A stretch of 51,741 bases of DNA, taken from NCBI GenBank assembly GCA_011390955.1, contig JAABRM010000053.1:1-51741 (forward strand). Reading direction: 5' to 3'. Below are positions 26,015 to 34,417 of the stretch, in pieces. This DNA is from Oscillatoriales cyanobacterium. Lineage in GTDB: Bacteria > Cyanobacteriota > Cyanobacteriia > Cyanobacteriales > Laspinemataceae. Position numbers and translations under genes: made by a program. Under the pieces are notes generated by a model. That model ran no database searches. It saw only the letters and a list, made by a program, of their open reading frames with translations, and was not told the DNA's origin. Each line of letters opens with the position of its first letter. Position 1 is the stretch's first letter.

Positions 26015-26347
26015 TTACAATTGGGCTTTTCTGGTAGCTCTGAATTGCCTAAGTTTTTCGGATACAGGTGGAGGGTTTAGGCGCTGTTGTTCTCTCATTC
26101 TGTGACCATGTTCTATCCAATTTTTTAGGTAATTGCTGATAGTTTCTTTGTTCTGTAGGTAATAAAGAATTGTGGCATAAACTTGTTCTAAGGTTAGGGA
26201 GGGGTAGGTTTGGGCAATTTCTTCTGGAGTTAAAGCGCGATCGATTTAGTCATAAAGGATAGTTTCGATGCCAATTCTTGTACCTTTGAGTCGAATGTCA
26301 TCGGGGGTGATAAAGTTAAAATAATCTGTTAGTTGTGCTGTTGACAT
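26015..26347 (-). pseudogene. DUF433 antitoxin-like gene with in-frame stop
   Basis: 110 residues if one TAA (26246-26248, codon 34) is read through. Before it: ITPDDIRLKGTRIGIETILY; after it: LTPEEIAQTYPSLTLEQVYA, together a standard DUF433 helix-turn-helix antitoxin domain. The stop replaces a residue that is usually Tyr in the family (IETVLYEYI-type motif), so a single base change explains it. The ATG lies 3 bp after the CHAT gene stop, which suggests an operon. No partner toxin remains. Confidence 0.75.
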
Positions 26348-26350
26348 GGG

Positions 26351-27502
26351 TTATATTCTCATTCTTATTAGGGTTCCTAACAAAGTAGACAAGATAACTT
26401 CCAGAGCATACCTTAAATTACTCTCCTGTAACTTTGGCCAAATTAGTGGTAATTCCGCTAAATTTTGACAAATTACTGGCAACCAACTGGCACAGGGAAA
26501 CAGGCTTTCCCAACCTTGCAATCTTTCCCGCGCTTCCTTAACAGCTAAATAAAATGACTGACCCTCCGAAAAAGAACACAGAAAATATTTTAAAAATTCC
26601 TGTGCTACTTTGTCAGGAACAGGTTCTCGCATGACAATCATTTGAGGTAGATTCAAGTCAGCTAAATCCTGAGCTAAACCCAAACCATCACAGGAGTTAA
26701 AAATCGCTAATTGTAAACCGTTTTCAATGGCTTTTTTTAACGCATACTTTAAGTCAGGAATAGTTAAACTATCAGTCTTATTAATATAAATAACTCCTGT
26801 CTCTCCTTCCGTGCGGCTATGTCCGGCAAAAAATAGAATATCCCAAGACTGTTCCCATAGTCGATCGTTGAGTGCTTGTCGATTTGGTTTAACTAAAAAC
26901 TCAACTTTAGCACCGGGAATAGAATTTAAAATTTTTCTATCTTCTTCAACATTAATTCCCTGATCATCGCCCAAAATAGCCAAAATATTCACTTCATTTT
27001 TAGCAACTTTGGCTGAGGTCACTTGTTTAAACTTGGGCGCACTGACACTAATTTCGGCTTTAGGGTAACTTTCTAATAGATCCCAAAGATGCCAGGGAAG
27101 TTGGCGTAGCTGAATATTTGAAGTTTGGATAATTAACCGCACTTCATCATCATATTTTAAATATCCTCGTAACTCTTCCCTAATATGACTAAATTGCTGC
27201 GATTTTAGCCAAAGATTAAAATTATGCTTGAAATCATCAGATTTTTCCTTAACATCAAGGATAGAAAAGTTAGTCGTTTGTGCTGCTTTTTTTGCCTCTA
27301 ATTTTCTAATTTTTACCCCAATAAAGCCATAATAAGTCACTTTCCAATTGATGTGAGACTCAACCACTTTTGAATTTGGCGGCAAAGATCCGGTTTCCTG
27401 AATAGTCGCAGGTTTCCCTTCATCCCCCATCTGTAATGTCACCGGAAAACCTGTTTTGTCCAAGTCTCCCTCGGCAAAAGTCAGCAGCACTAACTTCTCC
27501 AT
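26351..27502 (-). CDS. CHAT-domain (caspase-like) protein
   Basis: 383 aa. The N-terminal ~150 residues are a conserved cyanobacterial module (MEKLVLLTFAEGDLDKTGFP...). The CHAT peptidase domain spans ~165-360 with the dyad His228 (FFAGHSR) and Cys271 (IFNSCDG). The end LRYALEVILSTLLGTLIRM is hydrophobic and short; relatives often continue with membrane helices or effector modules, so a C-terminal truncation is possible. AGGAG lies 7-8 bp upstream of the ATG. It belongs with the sigma-like and DUF1822 genes upstream, a recurring cyanobacterial set, though a toxin-antitoxin pair now separates them. Confidence 0.85.
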   Translation of the reverse strand: MEKLVLLTFAEGDLDKTGFPVTLQMGDEGKPATIQETGSLPPNSKVVESHINWKVTYYGFIGVKIRKLEAKKAAQTTNFSILDVKEKSDDFKHNFNLWLKSQQFSHIREELRGYLKYDDEVRLIIQTSNIQLRQLPWHLWDLLESYPKAEISVSAPKFKQVTSAKVAKNEVNILAILGDDQGINVEEDRKILNSIPGAKVEFLVKPNRQALNDRLWEQSWDILFFAGHSRTEGETGVIYINKTDSLTIPDLKYALKKAIENGLQLAIFNSCDGLGLAQDLADLNLPQMIVMREPVPDKVAQEFLKYFLCSFSEGQSFYLAVKEARERLQGWESLFPCASWLPVICQNLAELPLIWPKLQESNLRYALEVILSTLLGTLIRMRI

Positions 27503-27520
27503 CGCTTTCTCCTGGTTAGA

Positions 27521-27609
27521 TTAGATGACGAAATTTTCCACAATACTAGCATCGGTGACTATTATATCACCAATTTTTCCGTGAATCAGCACCGCCAAAG
27601 TGAGATAAC
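27521..27609 (-). pseudogene. DUF1822 C-terminal remnant
   Basis: The 28 codons before the CHAT gene end in DASIVENFVI-stop, nearly the same as the true DUF1822 end at 28355 (DANIVENFAI-stop). Upstream of it is LTLAVLIHGKIGD with no start. This is a leftover 3' end of a second DUF1822 gene, or the original end displaced when the toxin-antitoxin pair was inserted. Confidence 0.7.
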
Positions 27610-27615
27610 GGGGAA

Positions 27616-27978
27616 TTATTCATCGCGATCGCACTCGGCTAAGATACTTAAAATATCATTAGCATTAATATCTTCTCTGTCTGATTTAGAGTAAATTGTC
27701 AGCAGAATTATGCTAGTTTCTGATTCAACTTGATAGATAAGTCGATAACCGGCGCTTTTCCCTTTTTGGATGTCGCTATTTTTAACTCTCACCTTGAGGA
27801 TGACATAATTTTCACCCATCCCGGCAAGGCGATCGCCTATAAAATTCCCACCTTGTAATTGCTCAATAATGGACTGAGTATCTAACCGAATCTTGCGATA
27901 TTTTTTGGATAATTCCCGTAAATTTCGTTTATACTCAGGTGTTAAATCAATCTAAACAAAAGGCGTGTTATTCGACAT
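27616..27978 (-). pseudogene. RelE/ParE-type toxin with nonsense codon 9
   Basis: 120 codons from the ATG at 27978, which overlaps the antitoxin end. Codon 9 is TAG (27952-27954), in the order TPFV-stop-IDLTPEYKRNLREL; a TGG-to-TAG change would explain it. The rest is intact: LGG-like middle QGGNFIGDRLAG and the RelE core SAGYRLIYQVESETSIILLT followed by YSKSDREDI. Without a start after the stop, only a 67-residue piece from 27819 could be made. Likely an inactivated mRNA-interferase-like toxin, or a sequencing error. Confidence 0.75.
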
Positions 27979-28222
27979 CTATTCCCTCCCACATTTCAGA
28001 AAGGGGGATGCGTTGTCCTGATTTAGCTTGTTTTAATGCTCGTCGGAGACTGGCTTTTACTTCTGCAATGGGAGTATCATCAGGATCGGTTTCAACTTCC
28101 TCATTTACTTCGGGATAAAGCACAATAACTCGCACTCGACTAGGAGATAAATTTTCAATGGGGTAGTCGAGGGATAAATGGCCTTTTTCATCCAGGGTTC
28201 CTGTCACTTCAATGGCTTTCAT
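27968..28222 (-). CDS. RelN-like type II antitoxin
   Basis: 84 aa from MKAIEVTGTLDEKGHLSLD, with GAGGATAACC upstream; the ATG 33 bp earlier lacks this site. N-terminal AbrB-like strand region with DYPIENLSPSRVRVIVLYPE, then an acidic linker and a helical toxin-binding tail (VKASLRRALKQAKSGQRIPL). It overlaps the start of the RelE-type toxin by 11 bases, the usual antitoxin-toxin arrangement. If the toxin is dead, this is an orphan antitoxin. Confidence 0.75.
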   Translation of the reverse strand: MKAIEVTGTLDEKGHLSLDYPIENLSPSRVRVIVLYPEVNEEVETDPDDTPIAEVKASLRRALKQAKSGQRIPLSEMWEGIDVE

Positions 28223-28354
28223 TTGGTTATCCTCAAGTTTGCATCTATGAGACATTTTACAAAATTCTTAAAAGCCCCCCTTTTTTACGGGAGTTGGGGG
28301 GATTTCGGTATTTTGCCAGATATCTATTATATTAGATTAGCCTAAGAATTGAAA

Positions 28355-29680
28355 TTATATCGCAAAATTTTCCACAATATTAGCATCCCCTAAAGCTACT
28401 TTAACACTAAACTGCTCTCCTGGAACACCGCGAAAATCCAGTTGGATCCAATTGTCAGCATTTCGAGATTCGGCTTCTAAAAAGACTTCTCCATTTTCAT
28501 CCAGGATAATTAATTGTGTAGCCGGTGGTAAATAATTTTGTGCTTCATTACGGGGATATAATCTTACCAGGATGTCCCGTTTATCATCACTTTTTTGCTG
28601 ACAGTTGACAATCAATGCAACCGGATAATCTCCTAATGTGATTTTACTGACTTTACTTACACTTAAAGTGGGATTTTCGGCATCAGTCCTGCTGGAACGC
28701 GGTGTAGTGGCAAATCGAAAAATTAGATTTCCCTGTAATTCACTTAAAAAGGATTCCAATGTTTGCCAATTTGATTCAAAAGCACTTTCAATATTTTGCA
28801 ACCATTGACTTAGATTTATAACATCTATAACAGTGGCTAAATCTTGGGATAAAGGAGCAACTACAGGTTGCTCTATATTAACCGTTTCTTCTGATTCATC
28901 ACCCCCCCAAAGTTCTGCTAACTTGTCTAGCAATTCTTCTGCTAAATCTTGCAGTTCATTTTGTTGTGATTCATCAAAATCTTCTTTTGCTGCCACTGTA
29001 TCACCTCTAAAAGCAAGACCTCCTACGGTTAAATAACTTGCTAAAAACTCACCACCGGCATACCGTCGCTCGTATTTTTTATAGGTGCGATATATTCGCT
29101 CTAATTGAGTGACAATTTCTGAAAAAGATTCGTCATTTAATCGCTGTTTAACTTTAGCAGCTACGGGGTCATTACTCTGAAAAAAATCCAGGGCTGACTC
29201 TAGGCGATCGAGATAATCAATCAATGTTTCTATCGGTTGAAGACTGGTAATTTCTATTGTTTCTAGCGGTGATTGTGGGTCTGTGGTCGGATAAAATCCT
29301 AACAATTGCACCTCGTTTAACTGTTCTGGGAATTGCACCCCAATATAGGCAATTCTGTCCTCTGTCACCTCTGAAGGTAGAGAAATAACTGTTTCTCCAG
29401 GGAAAACCGGACGACATTCTAGTTTACCTAAATTGGGAATGACTAAATCAGCGACATCATTAAAACATCGGACAACAGGATGCCAACTGTCGCCAGCGTT
29501 TAAATCCGTTTCAATTTCCAGCCAGTCTAAAAAACTGCGAACCCCTAAAACAGCAAGAGTGTTTAAGTAAACTTGCTTACCTTTTTCAACTGTATCTTGT
29601 TGTCCAGAGAATTTTCGAGCAGTTTCATGGTTTTCTCTGCTTAAAGCCATCGTCAAAAAGTTAGTTTTTGTGGTATCCAT
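28355..29680 (-). CDS. DUF1822 family protein
   Basis: 441 aa, cyanobacteria-specific family of unknown function. The diagnostic N-terminal part is YLNTLAVLGVRSFLDWLEIE with CFNDVADLVIPNLGKLECRP and EVQLLGFYP. The C-terminal ~110 residues are a beta-rich domain ending ANIVENFAI (FSVKVALGD). AAGGAG lies before the ATG, and only 12 bases separate it from the sigma-like gene upstream, so the two are cotranscribed. DUF1822 genes typically accompany CHAT-domain proteins, as here. Confidence 0.85.
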   Translation of the reverse strand: MDTTKTNFLTMALSRENHETARKFSGQQDTVEKGKQVYLNTLAVLGVRSFLDWLEIETDLNAGDSWHPVVRCFNDVADLVIPNLGKLECRPVFPGETVISLPSEVTEDRIAYIGVQFPEQLNEVQLLGFYPTTDPQSPLETIEITSLQPIETLIDYLDRLESALDFFQSNDPVAAKVKQRLNDESFSEIVTQLERIYRTYKKYERRYAGGEFLASYLTVGGLAFRGDTVAAKEDFDESQQNELQDLAEELLDKLAELWGGDESEETVNIEQPVVAPLSQDLATVIDVINLSQWLQNIESAFESNWQTLESFLSELQGNLIFRFATTPRSSRTDAENPTLSVSKVSKITLGDYPVALIVNCQQKSDDKRDILVRLYPRNEAQNYLPPATQLIILDENGEVFLEAESRNADNWIQLDFRGVPGEQFSVKVALGDANIVENFAI

Positions 29681-29692
29681 AAGATTCTCCTT

Positions 29693-30409
29693 TTAGTTCT
29701 CGTATCCTAATTCTCTAGCAATTCTTCTAAGTAAAGGAAGACAGTAATTTCGCCAGCGATCGTACACTGTTTGTTCGGGAATTGTTTTTTCGGGAGTAGT
29801 TAACTCCTTAGCAACTTGCCTGGGGTTAAGAGGCGGTTCTTCAAACAGTAGTTTTCGACTCAAAAGTTGGCAGTCAAGATTGGCATTGTTACGCGGGTGA
29901 CAATTTCTCAGTTTCATTTCCGGATCTTCTCCAATATAGCGTCTTATTTTCCCAGCAAGAGAATGACGTTCTTTTTGCAGCAGGCGACTAATGCCAGTGA
30001 GAGTTAGATCATCTGCTATGGTATCTTCAATAGTCAAATCTTCATTCCCTCCAATAGTCTCGCTCGTACTAACAGTTTTAGATTTTCGTCCGCGCTTGAC
30101 ATCTTTACAATCAGTCTTCAGAATCATCATTACCCAGTTAATAAAGCATTCGCGAACCTTAGCAGCCTCAGAAGGGTTTTGACAGTTAACGGTTTCCAAG
30201 TTCAAAGAATATCTTTGAGGAAACCTATTAATATTTCGCTTAACGTCCCTTTCTGTTATTGGCAAAGCTTCATCATAATAGGGTAGCCAACCTTGATTAA
30301 GACGTCTCTTAACTTCCGGCAAATGGTCGATCGCGAATCCTAGTGCCTCAGCCTTTTCAGGAGAGTGCAAGGCTTCTCGAATCAATTGACATAATGACGC
30401 ATCATCCAT
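29693..30409 (-). CDS. Sigma-70-like protein linked to DUF1822/CHAT
   Basis: 238 aa from MDDASLCQLI; an upstream reading from 30472 adds 21 hydrophobic residues of doubtful value. Region-2-like helices around FINWVMMILKTDCKDVKRG are followed by a linker (SETIGGNEDLTIEDTIADD) and a C-terminal helix-turn-helix-like part (PLNPRQVAKELTTPEKTIPE, VYDRWRNYCLPLLRRIARE). This matches the divergent sigma-like proteins that precede DUF1822 in cyanobacteria. Role: perhaps dedicated transcription of the CHAT module; inferred from context only. Confidence 0.6.
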   Translation of the reverse strand: MDDASLCQLIREALHSPEKAEALGFAIDHLPEVKRRLNQGWLPYYDEALPITERDVKRNINRFPQRYSLNLETVNCQNPSEAAKVRECFINWVMMILKTDCKDVKRGRKSKTVSTSETIGGNEDLTIEDTIADDLTLTGISRLLQKERHSLAGKIRRYIGEDPEMKLRNCHPRNNANLDCQLLSRKLLFEEPPLNPRQVAKELTTPEKTIPEQTVYDRWRNYCLPLLRRIARELGYEN

Positions 30410-30474
30410 AGGGGCGCGAATCAAAGCAAAAATAGGGATGCCCGGATTATAGCCCAAAGCACCCCCCACCAAGA

Positions 30475-30541
30475 CAGAAACCAGGTTTTTCTGAAAAATA
30501 GGCGGTTGGAAACCAGATTTCTAGGCAGAAACCCGGTTTCT
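30475..30541. repeat. AAACCAGGTTTTTC...AAACCCGGTTTC inverted element
   Basis: An approximately 65-bp element with arms of the AAACCCGGTTTCT type, between the 134-aa gene and the sigma-like gene. It supplies the false upstream codons of the latter. Possible hairpin terminator or attenuator. Confidence 0.6.
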
Positions 30542-30547
30542 TTAGCC

Positions 30548-30952
30548 TCAAGCTATGTCGTCTAAGTCACCCCCAAATTCCTGATGGTCTTCCTTCCAGT
30601 TGCGGTAAGCGTCGTCATACCGTTGCTGCGCGGCAATAACGTCTTGTTCACATTGTTGAATTTGGGTGGCGTAACGGTGCGCGATCATCTCTTTATCTTC
30701 CGCTAAAACCTCCTCTAATTCAGCGCGTTTTTGCTCTACCCATTCCCGACGCATTCGTTCAACTTTTTGCTGTCTTTCTTTTGTTTCATGGGGGGCACCT
30801 GTTATGTCGATTTCTGGCGCGGGAAATTTATTCGGCAATTCGGTTAAGTTACTACGGTGTTTAAATAGGCGTTCTTCCAAAGTCCGATCGCCTTCTAATT
30901 CTAACTCTTTTTTGCGATCGCGCCCCATGTTGATATCATAATCCGCAACCAA
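30548..30952 (-). CDS. Charged coiled-coil hypothetical protein, possibly frameshifted
   Basis: 134 aa in this frame, opening with TTG; an internal ATG (30928) is an alternative. Very charged helices: LEGDRTLEERLFKHRSN, then VERMRREWVEQKRAELEEVL and QQCEQDVIAAQQRYDDAYRN. No family recognised. Upstream an in-frame ATG at 31014 opens a Pro/Tyr-rich peptide (MNRYYQPETYSPPTPNQPNE) in the +1-shifted frame, which runs into A-AAA-AAG at 30907-30913. A -1 shift there would fuse both parts into one ~155-aa protein. It may be a mutation or programmed. Confidence 0.5.
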   Translation of the reverse strand: MVADYDINMGRDRKKELELEGDRTLEERLFKHRSNLTELPNKFPAPEIDITGAPHETKERQQKVERMRREWVEQKRAELEEVLAEDKEMIAHRYATQIQQCEQDVIAAQQRYDDAYRNWKEDHQEFGGDLDDIA

Positions 30953-31201
30953 GGTTCGTTAGGCTGGTTCGGGGTCGGTGGGCTGTAGGTTTCGGGTTGA
31001 TAATATCGGTTCATGGTGATTTCTTTGCTAACGGTGTTATGGATATATCGAAGGTTGTCACCGTTGTTATGCAAAGCTGCGGAAAATAACGAATTTACTC
31101 GTAGGGGCGAAGCATAAAGCCTACGGCATGGCTTCGCTTACCGGGCGAAAAATCTTGGGAAAAAACAAATAACTCATATCCCCGAATGCTTCGCCCCTAC
31201 A

Positions 31202-34105
31202 TTAACGCAAACCAGAACAGATAAAACCAGCCCAATAAAAGGGATCGGCAAAAGGATATTCTTTACCACAGAGAATTGGCAGGTTTTGTTGTACCCTGAA
31301 AATGCGCTTTCCTATCGCATTCCACTGTTTATATTCTTCATCCCATCGCTGGTAGTCGGGCGTTCCTGCAACTAGACGCTGGCGATTTTTCTTGGCTTTT
31401 TGGCGCTTTTGTTCGGCTATTTGTAATTGCTGCTGATAATGCTTTTGTAGTTCAGCTTTGTAATTACTTGCTAGGGTTTGATCAGATAAATTTCTGAGGT
31501 CAATTTGCGCTTTTTTCAGGGCTTCAGGACGGTTTAAACGCTGACGATTTTGATAATAAAAAATGGAAAATAAGGCAGTGGCTAAATCATCAACAGACCA
31601 CAAGGTACTCACCACATTTCGCGCCCCGGCACATAAAAAGCCGGTGGATAATGATAAGATATCATCACTAATTCCCGCCACACCCAGGTTAGTTTCGCAA
31701 CAGGAAAGAAACACATCAGAGAGGTTAGGCAGGCGAAAACCGGGGGTCATTATTTGCCCTAATGTAATTTGACCATCGGCTAATATGAGAATCGATTCTA
31801 AAGGACGATCCAGACGAGATTGGGCGTGATGGCTAGAGTGTAATACTTGCACTTGTTTGGCAAGTTGGCGATAATTTTTTACGGTTGCTTGTTCACGACC
31901 TTTTAAGCGTTGATCGGCAGGAATTTGGTGTAAATTTGCAATTTTTTCGCATTCAAATTCTACACTGGGTAGGCTACCATCGGGGTTTTCTACCGTACCG
32001 TAATTAATTTTATCAAGTGGGGGACGTTGTTGGCAATATTGCAAGATTTGGCTACTGGGAACGTAGCGAATGGGGAATTTATCGCCTAAGTATTGAGTGG
32101 AAACTGTTTCTGTTTCCGTAGGCATACTGATATTAGTAGTAGTTTTCTTTTTCTCCAGTCGGGTGAAAATTTCGATAGCTTGGCGCATCATTTCTGATGG
32201 TTTTTTTTCTGGCGTTTGAGATTTAATGGGAACCGTTAAAGGTAAGGCGGCAAAGGGAATTTGATGCCAATATAAATGGGGAATGATAATCAGTTCCTTA
32301 ATATCCTGGAGATAGGTTTCTACTAAGGTTTTGAGTTGCAATTTATCGGCTAATTGCTGCAAAAAATCTGATATTTTGGCATACCACAGGCTATCTTGTT
32401 TCTTGTTAAAATAGGGATTTAACCACTCGTCAACTACTAAATCCTGTAAAGTTTGATAGCCAAAGCCGGTACAAGTATGTAGTTCGGGGTTTTTGTCTTT
32501 GTAGATGATGAAAATGTGGGTGTCGTTGTTGGTGGTAAAGAAATTGAGAATCGCAGTCTGGGGTTTTTCGGTGAGTTGCTGAATGGTGGCAAAATCTAGG
32601 GGATTAACTTCCTTTTCTCCCGCTAAAACGGGGTCTAAACGGCGCATTTGTTCCCAAACTTGTTGTTTTTCTGCTTCCAAAGCGGCGATTTTTTCCGTAG
32701 CAGCTTGGAAAGCAGCGCGAGTCGAGGTGACAGTGCCTTTATTTGTTGGTTTATCTGTTCCTTGATTGGTTGAGTTTTCTGTCTGTTGTTGGCTAGAGTC
32801 AGAGTTATTTTGCAGGCGGTTTCGTTCTGCATCAATTTGGGCTTGGAGTTGGTCGTATTGTTGCAAATATGCCTGAACTTGGGGCGGAATTTCTCCATCT
32901 GCATAGAGGTCATTACTGGCCATTAAGTCTACCAGACGTTTAGCGCGAGAGCGATCGACATAAGCAATGGCTTTTTCCAAATTGCCGCTATTGATGTAGG
33001 CTTGAATAATATTTTCATAAACATCAATAGAATCAGCGATAATCTGTTGACGGCTGGCATCAGTTTTTGACCAACTGCGGCTTTTTTCCACCGCTTTAAT
33101 GGCGGATTCGTAGCCTTCTATAGCTATCTCCCATTTACCTTCTTTTAAGCCAAGATCGCCGAGATTTCTGCCCGATCTTAAACAATCTTGAGGAAAGGCT
33201 TCTGGTGTTATAATTTCTAATGCCCGTTGATAACAACAAATCGCCTCATCAATATTCTCAGCCCGGTTGCCGGTGATTTTGTCAGAGTAGGCATTTCCCA
33301 GATTATTTTGAATCCCTGCCCAATGTTCGGGAAAATCCTCACGAGTTCTTACTTCTAAAGCCTGTTGAAAACAACGAATGGCCGCATCAATATTCTCAGC
33401 CCGGTTGCCGGTGATTTTGTCAGAGTAGGCAGAACCCAGATTATTTTGAGTCGTTGCCCAATTTTGGGGAAAATCCTCACGGGTTATTACTTCTAATGCC
33501 CGTTGAAAACAACAAATCGCCGCATCAATATTCTCAGCCCGGTTGCCGGTGATTTTGTCAGAGTATGCATTTCCCAGATTATTTTGAGTCATTGTCCAAT
33601 ATTGAGGAAAATCCTTACGGGTATAAACTTTTAATGCCAGTAGATAACAACTAATGGCCGCATCAATATTCTCAGCCCGGTTGCCGGTGATTTTGCTTCT
33701 GTAGGCAATTGCCAGATTATTTTGAGTTACTGCCCAATCTTGGGGAAAATCAGCACGATTGAAGAGGTTTAAAACTAATTTATAACCAATAATGGCAATG
33801 TCTAAGTTACTCGATATTTTGCCTAAAGGAAACTGCTGAATTAAATTGCTGAAATAGAAAAAAACTTGTGCATAGCCTGGGGCTTGTTCGGGTGCGACTT
33901 GGGAGAGAATATGGTTAGCCCAATCTGAGTACAAGGCAACTAATTTATGATTGAGTTTATCTTGGTTAGCCTTCAGAATGGGATAGACAACTTGTGGGTT
34001 GCCCTCACTGTTAGCAGTAGCTTGTACTACTTGAGCCAAAAAATTGATATATTCTTGTTGAGATTCTGGTGATAAGAGATATTTTTGTAGGCGTTGTTCG
34101 TTCAT
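31202..34105 (-). CDS. TPR-CHAT protease (caspase-like)
   Basis: 967 aa. Residues ~100-330 hold tandem 46-residue TPR-like repeats marked by KITGNRAENIDAAI and TQNNLGNAYSD, at least four copies with near-identical DNA. Residues ~395-490 are coiled coil. The CHAT domain occupies the C-terminal ~430 residues with the His in VLHSSHHAQSRLD and the catalytic Cys in VFLSCCETNLG. Such proteins are proposed peptidases in cyanobacterial conflict or cell-death pathways. It is on the same strand as, and upstream of, the sigma-like/DUF1822/CHAT block, with ~170 bp of repeat-containing spacer after it. AGGA precedes the ATG. Confidence 0.88.
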   Translation of the reverse strand: MNEQRLQKYLLSPESQQEYINFLAQVVQATANSEGNPQVVYPILKANQDKLNHKLVALYSDWANHILSQVAPEQAPGYAQVFFYFSNLIQQFPLGKISSNLDIAIIGYKLVLNLFNRADFPQDWAVTQNNLAIAYRSKITGNRAENIDAAISCYLLALKVYTRKDFPQYWTMTQNNLGNAYSDKITGNRAENIDAAICCFQRALEVITREDFPQNWATTQNNLGSAYSDKITGNRAENIDAAIRCFQQALEVRTREDFPEHWAGIQNNLGNAYSDKITGNRAENIDEAICCYQRALEIITPEAFPQDCLRSGRNLGDLGLKEGKWEIAIEGYESAIKAVEKSRSWSKTDASRQQIIADSIDVYENIIQAYINSGNLEKAIAYVDRSRAKRLVDLMASNDLYADGEIPPQVQAYLQQYDQLQAQIDAERNRLQNNSDSSQQQTENSTNQGTDKPTNKGTVTSTRAAFQAATEKIAALEAEKQQVWEQMRRLDPVLAGEKEVNPLDFATIQQLTEKPQTAILNFFTTNNDTHIFIIYKDKNPELHTCTGFGYQTLQDLVVDEWLNPYFNKKQDSLWYAKISDFLQQLADKLQLKTLVETYLQDIKELIIIPHLYWHQIPFAALPLTVPIKSQTPEKKPSEMMRQAIEIFTRLEKKKTTTNISMPTETETVSTQYLGDKFPIRYVPSSQILQYCQQRPPLDKINYGTVENPDGSLPSVEFECEKIANLHQIPADQRLKGREQATVKNYRQLAKQVQVLHSSHHAQSRLDRPLESILILADGQITLGQIMTPGFRLPNLSDVFLSCCETNLGVAGISDDILSLSTGFLCAGARNVVSTLWSVDDLATALFSIFYYQNRQRLNRPEALKKAQIDLRNLSDQTLASNYKAELQKHYQQQLQIAEQKRQKAKKNRQRLVAGTPDYQRWDEEYKQWNAIGKRIFRVQQNLPILCGKEYPFADPFYWAGFICSGLR

Positions 34106-34154
34106 GGTTGTTTTCCTGTGGGTAAAGGGGTAAGCGGCGATCTAGGGTTTAGTG

Positions 34155-34400
34155 GGCATTGCACGAAACCGGGTTTCTTTGATTAATCTCTGCGGAAAAC
34201 GAGAAAGTCTCATAGAAACCCGGTTTCTGAGATTTGGAGTCCCATAAAAACCCGGTTTCTGAGATTATTATCGTAGGAAGTGTTGGAGTTTATGCAGTCG
34301 CGGGGAAAGAAACCGGGAAACCGGGAAAGAAACCGGGTTTCTTTGATTAATCTCTGCGGAAAACGAAAGAATCTCATAGAAACCCGGTTTCTGAGATTTC
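34155..34400. repeat. Cluster of GAAACCGGGTTTCT elements
   Basis: Two ~65-bp elements with the inverted arms AAACCGGGTTTCT and AGAAACCCGGTTT around TTTGATTAATCTCTGCGG (34160-34230 and 34315-34395), plus extra single arms. It fills the gap between the TPR-CHAT start and the 63-bp array, leaving little room for an ordinary promoter. Confidence 0.75.
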
Positions 34401-34417
34401 GTTCCTGACGTAAATCT

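Noticed and set aside
31202-34105. TPR-CHAT as a Craspase (type III-E CRISPR) component
   Set aside because: No Cas7-11 or CRISPR array nearby; the neighbours are DUF1822 and sigma-like genes, which point to a different cyanobacterial context.
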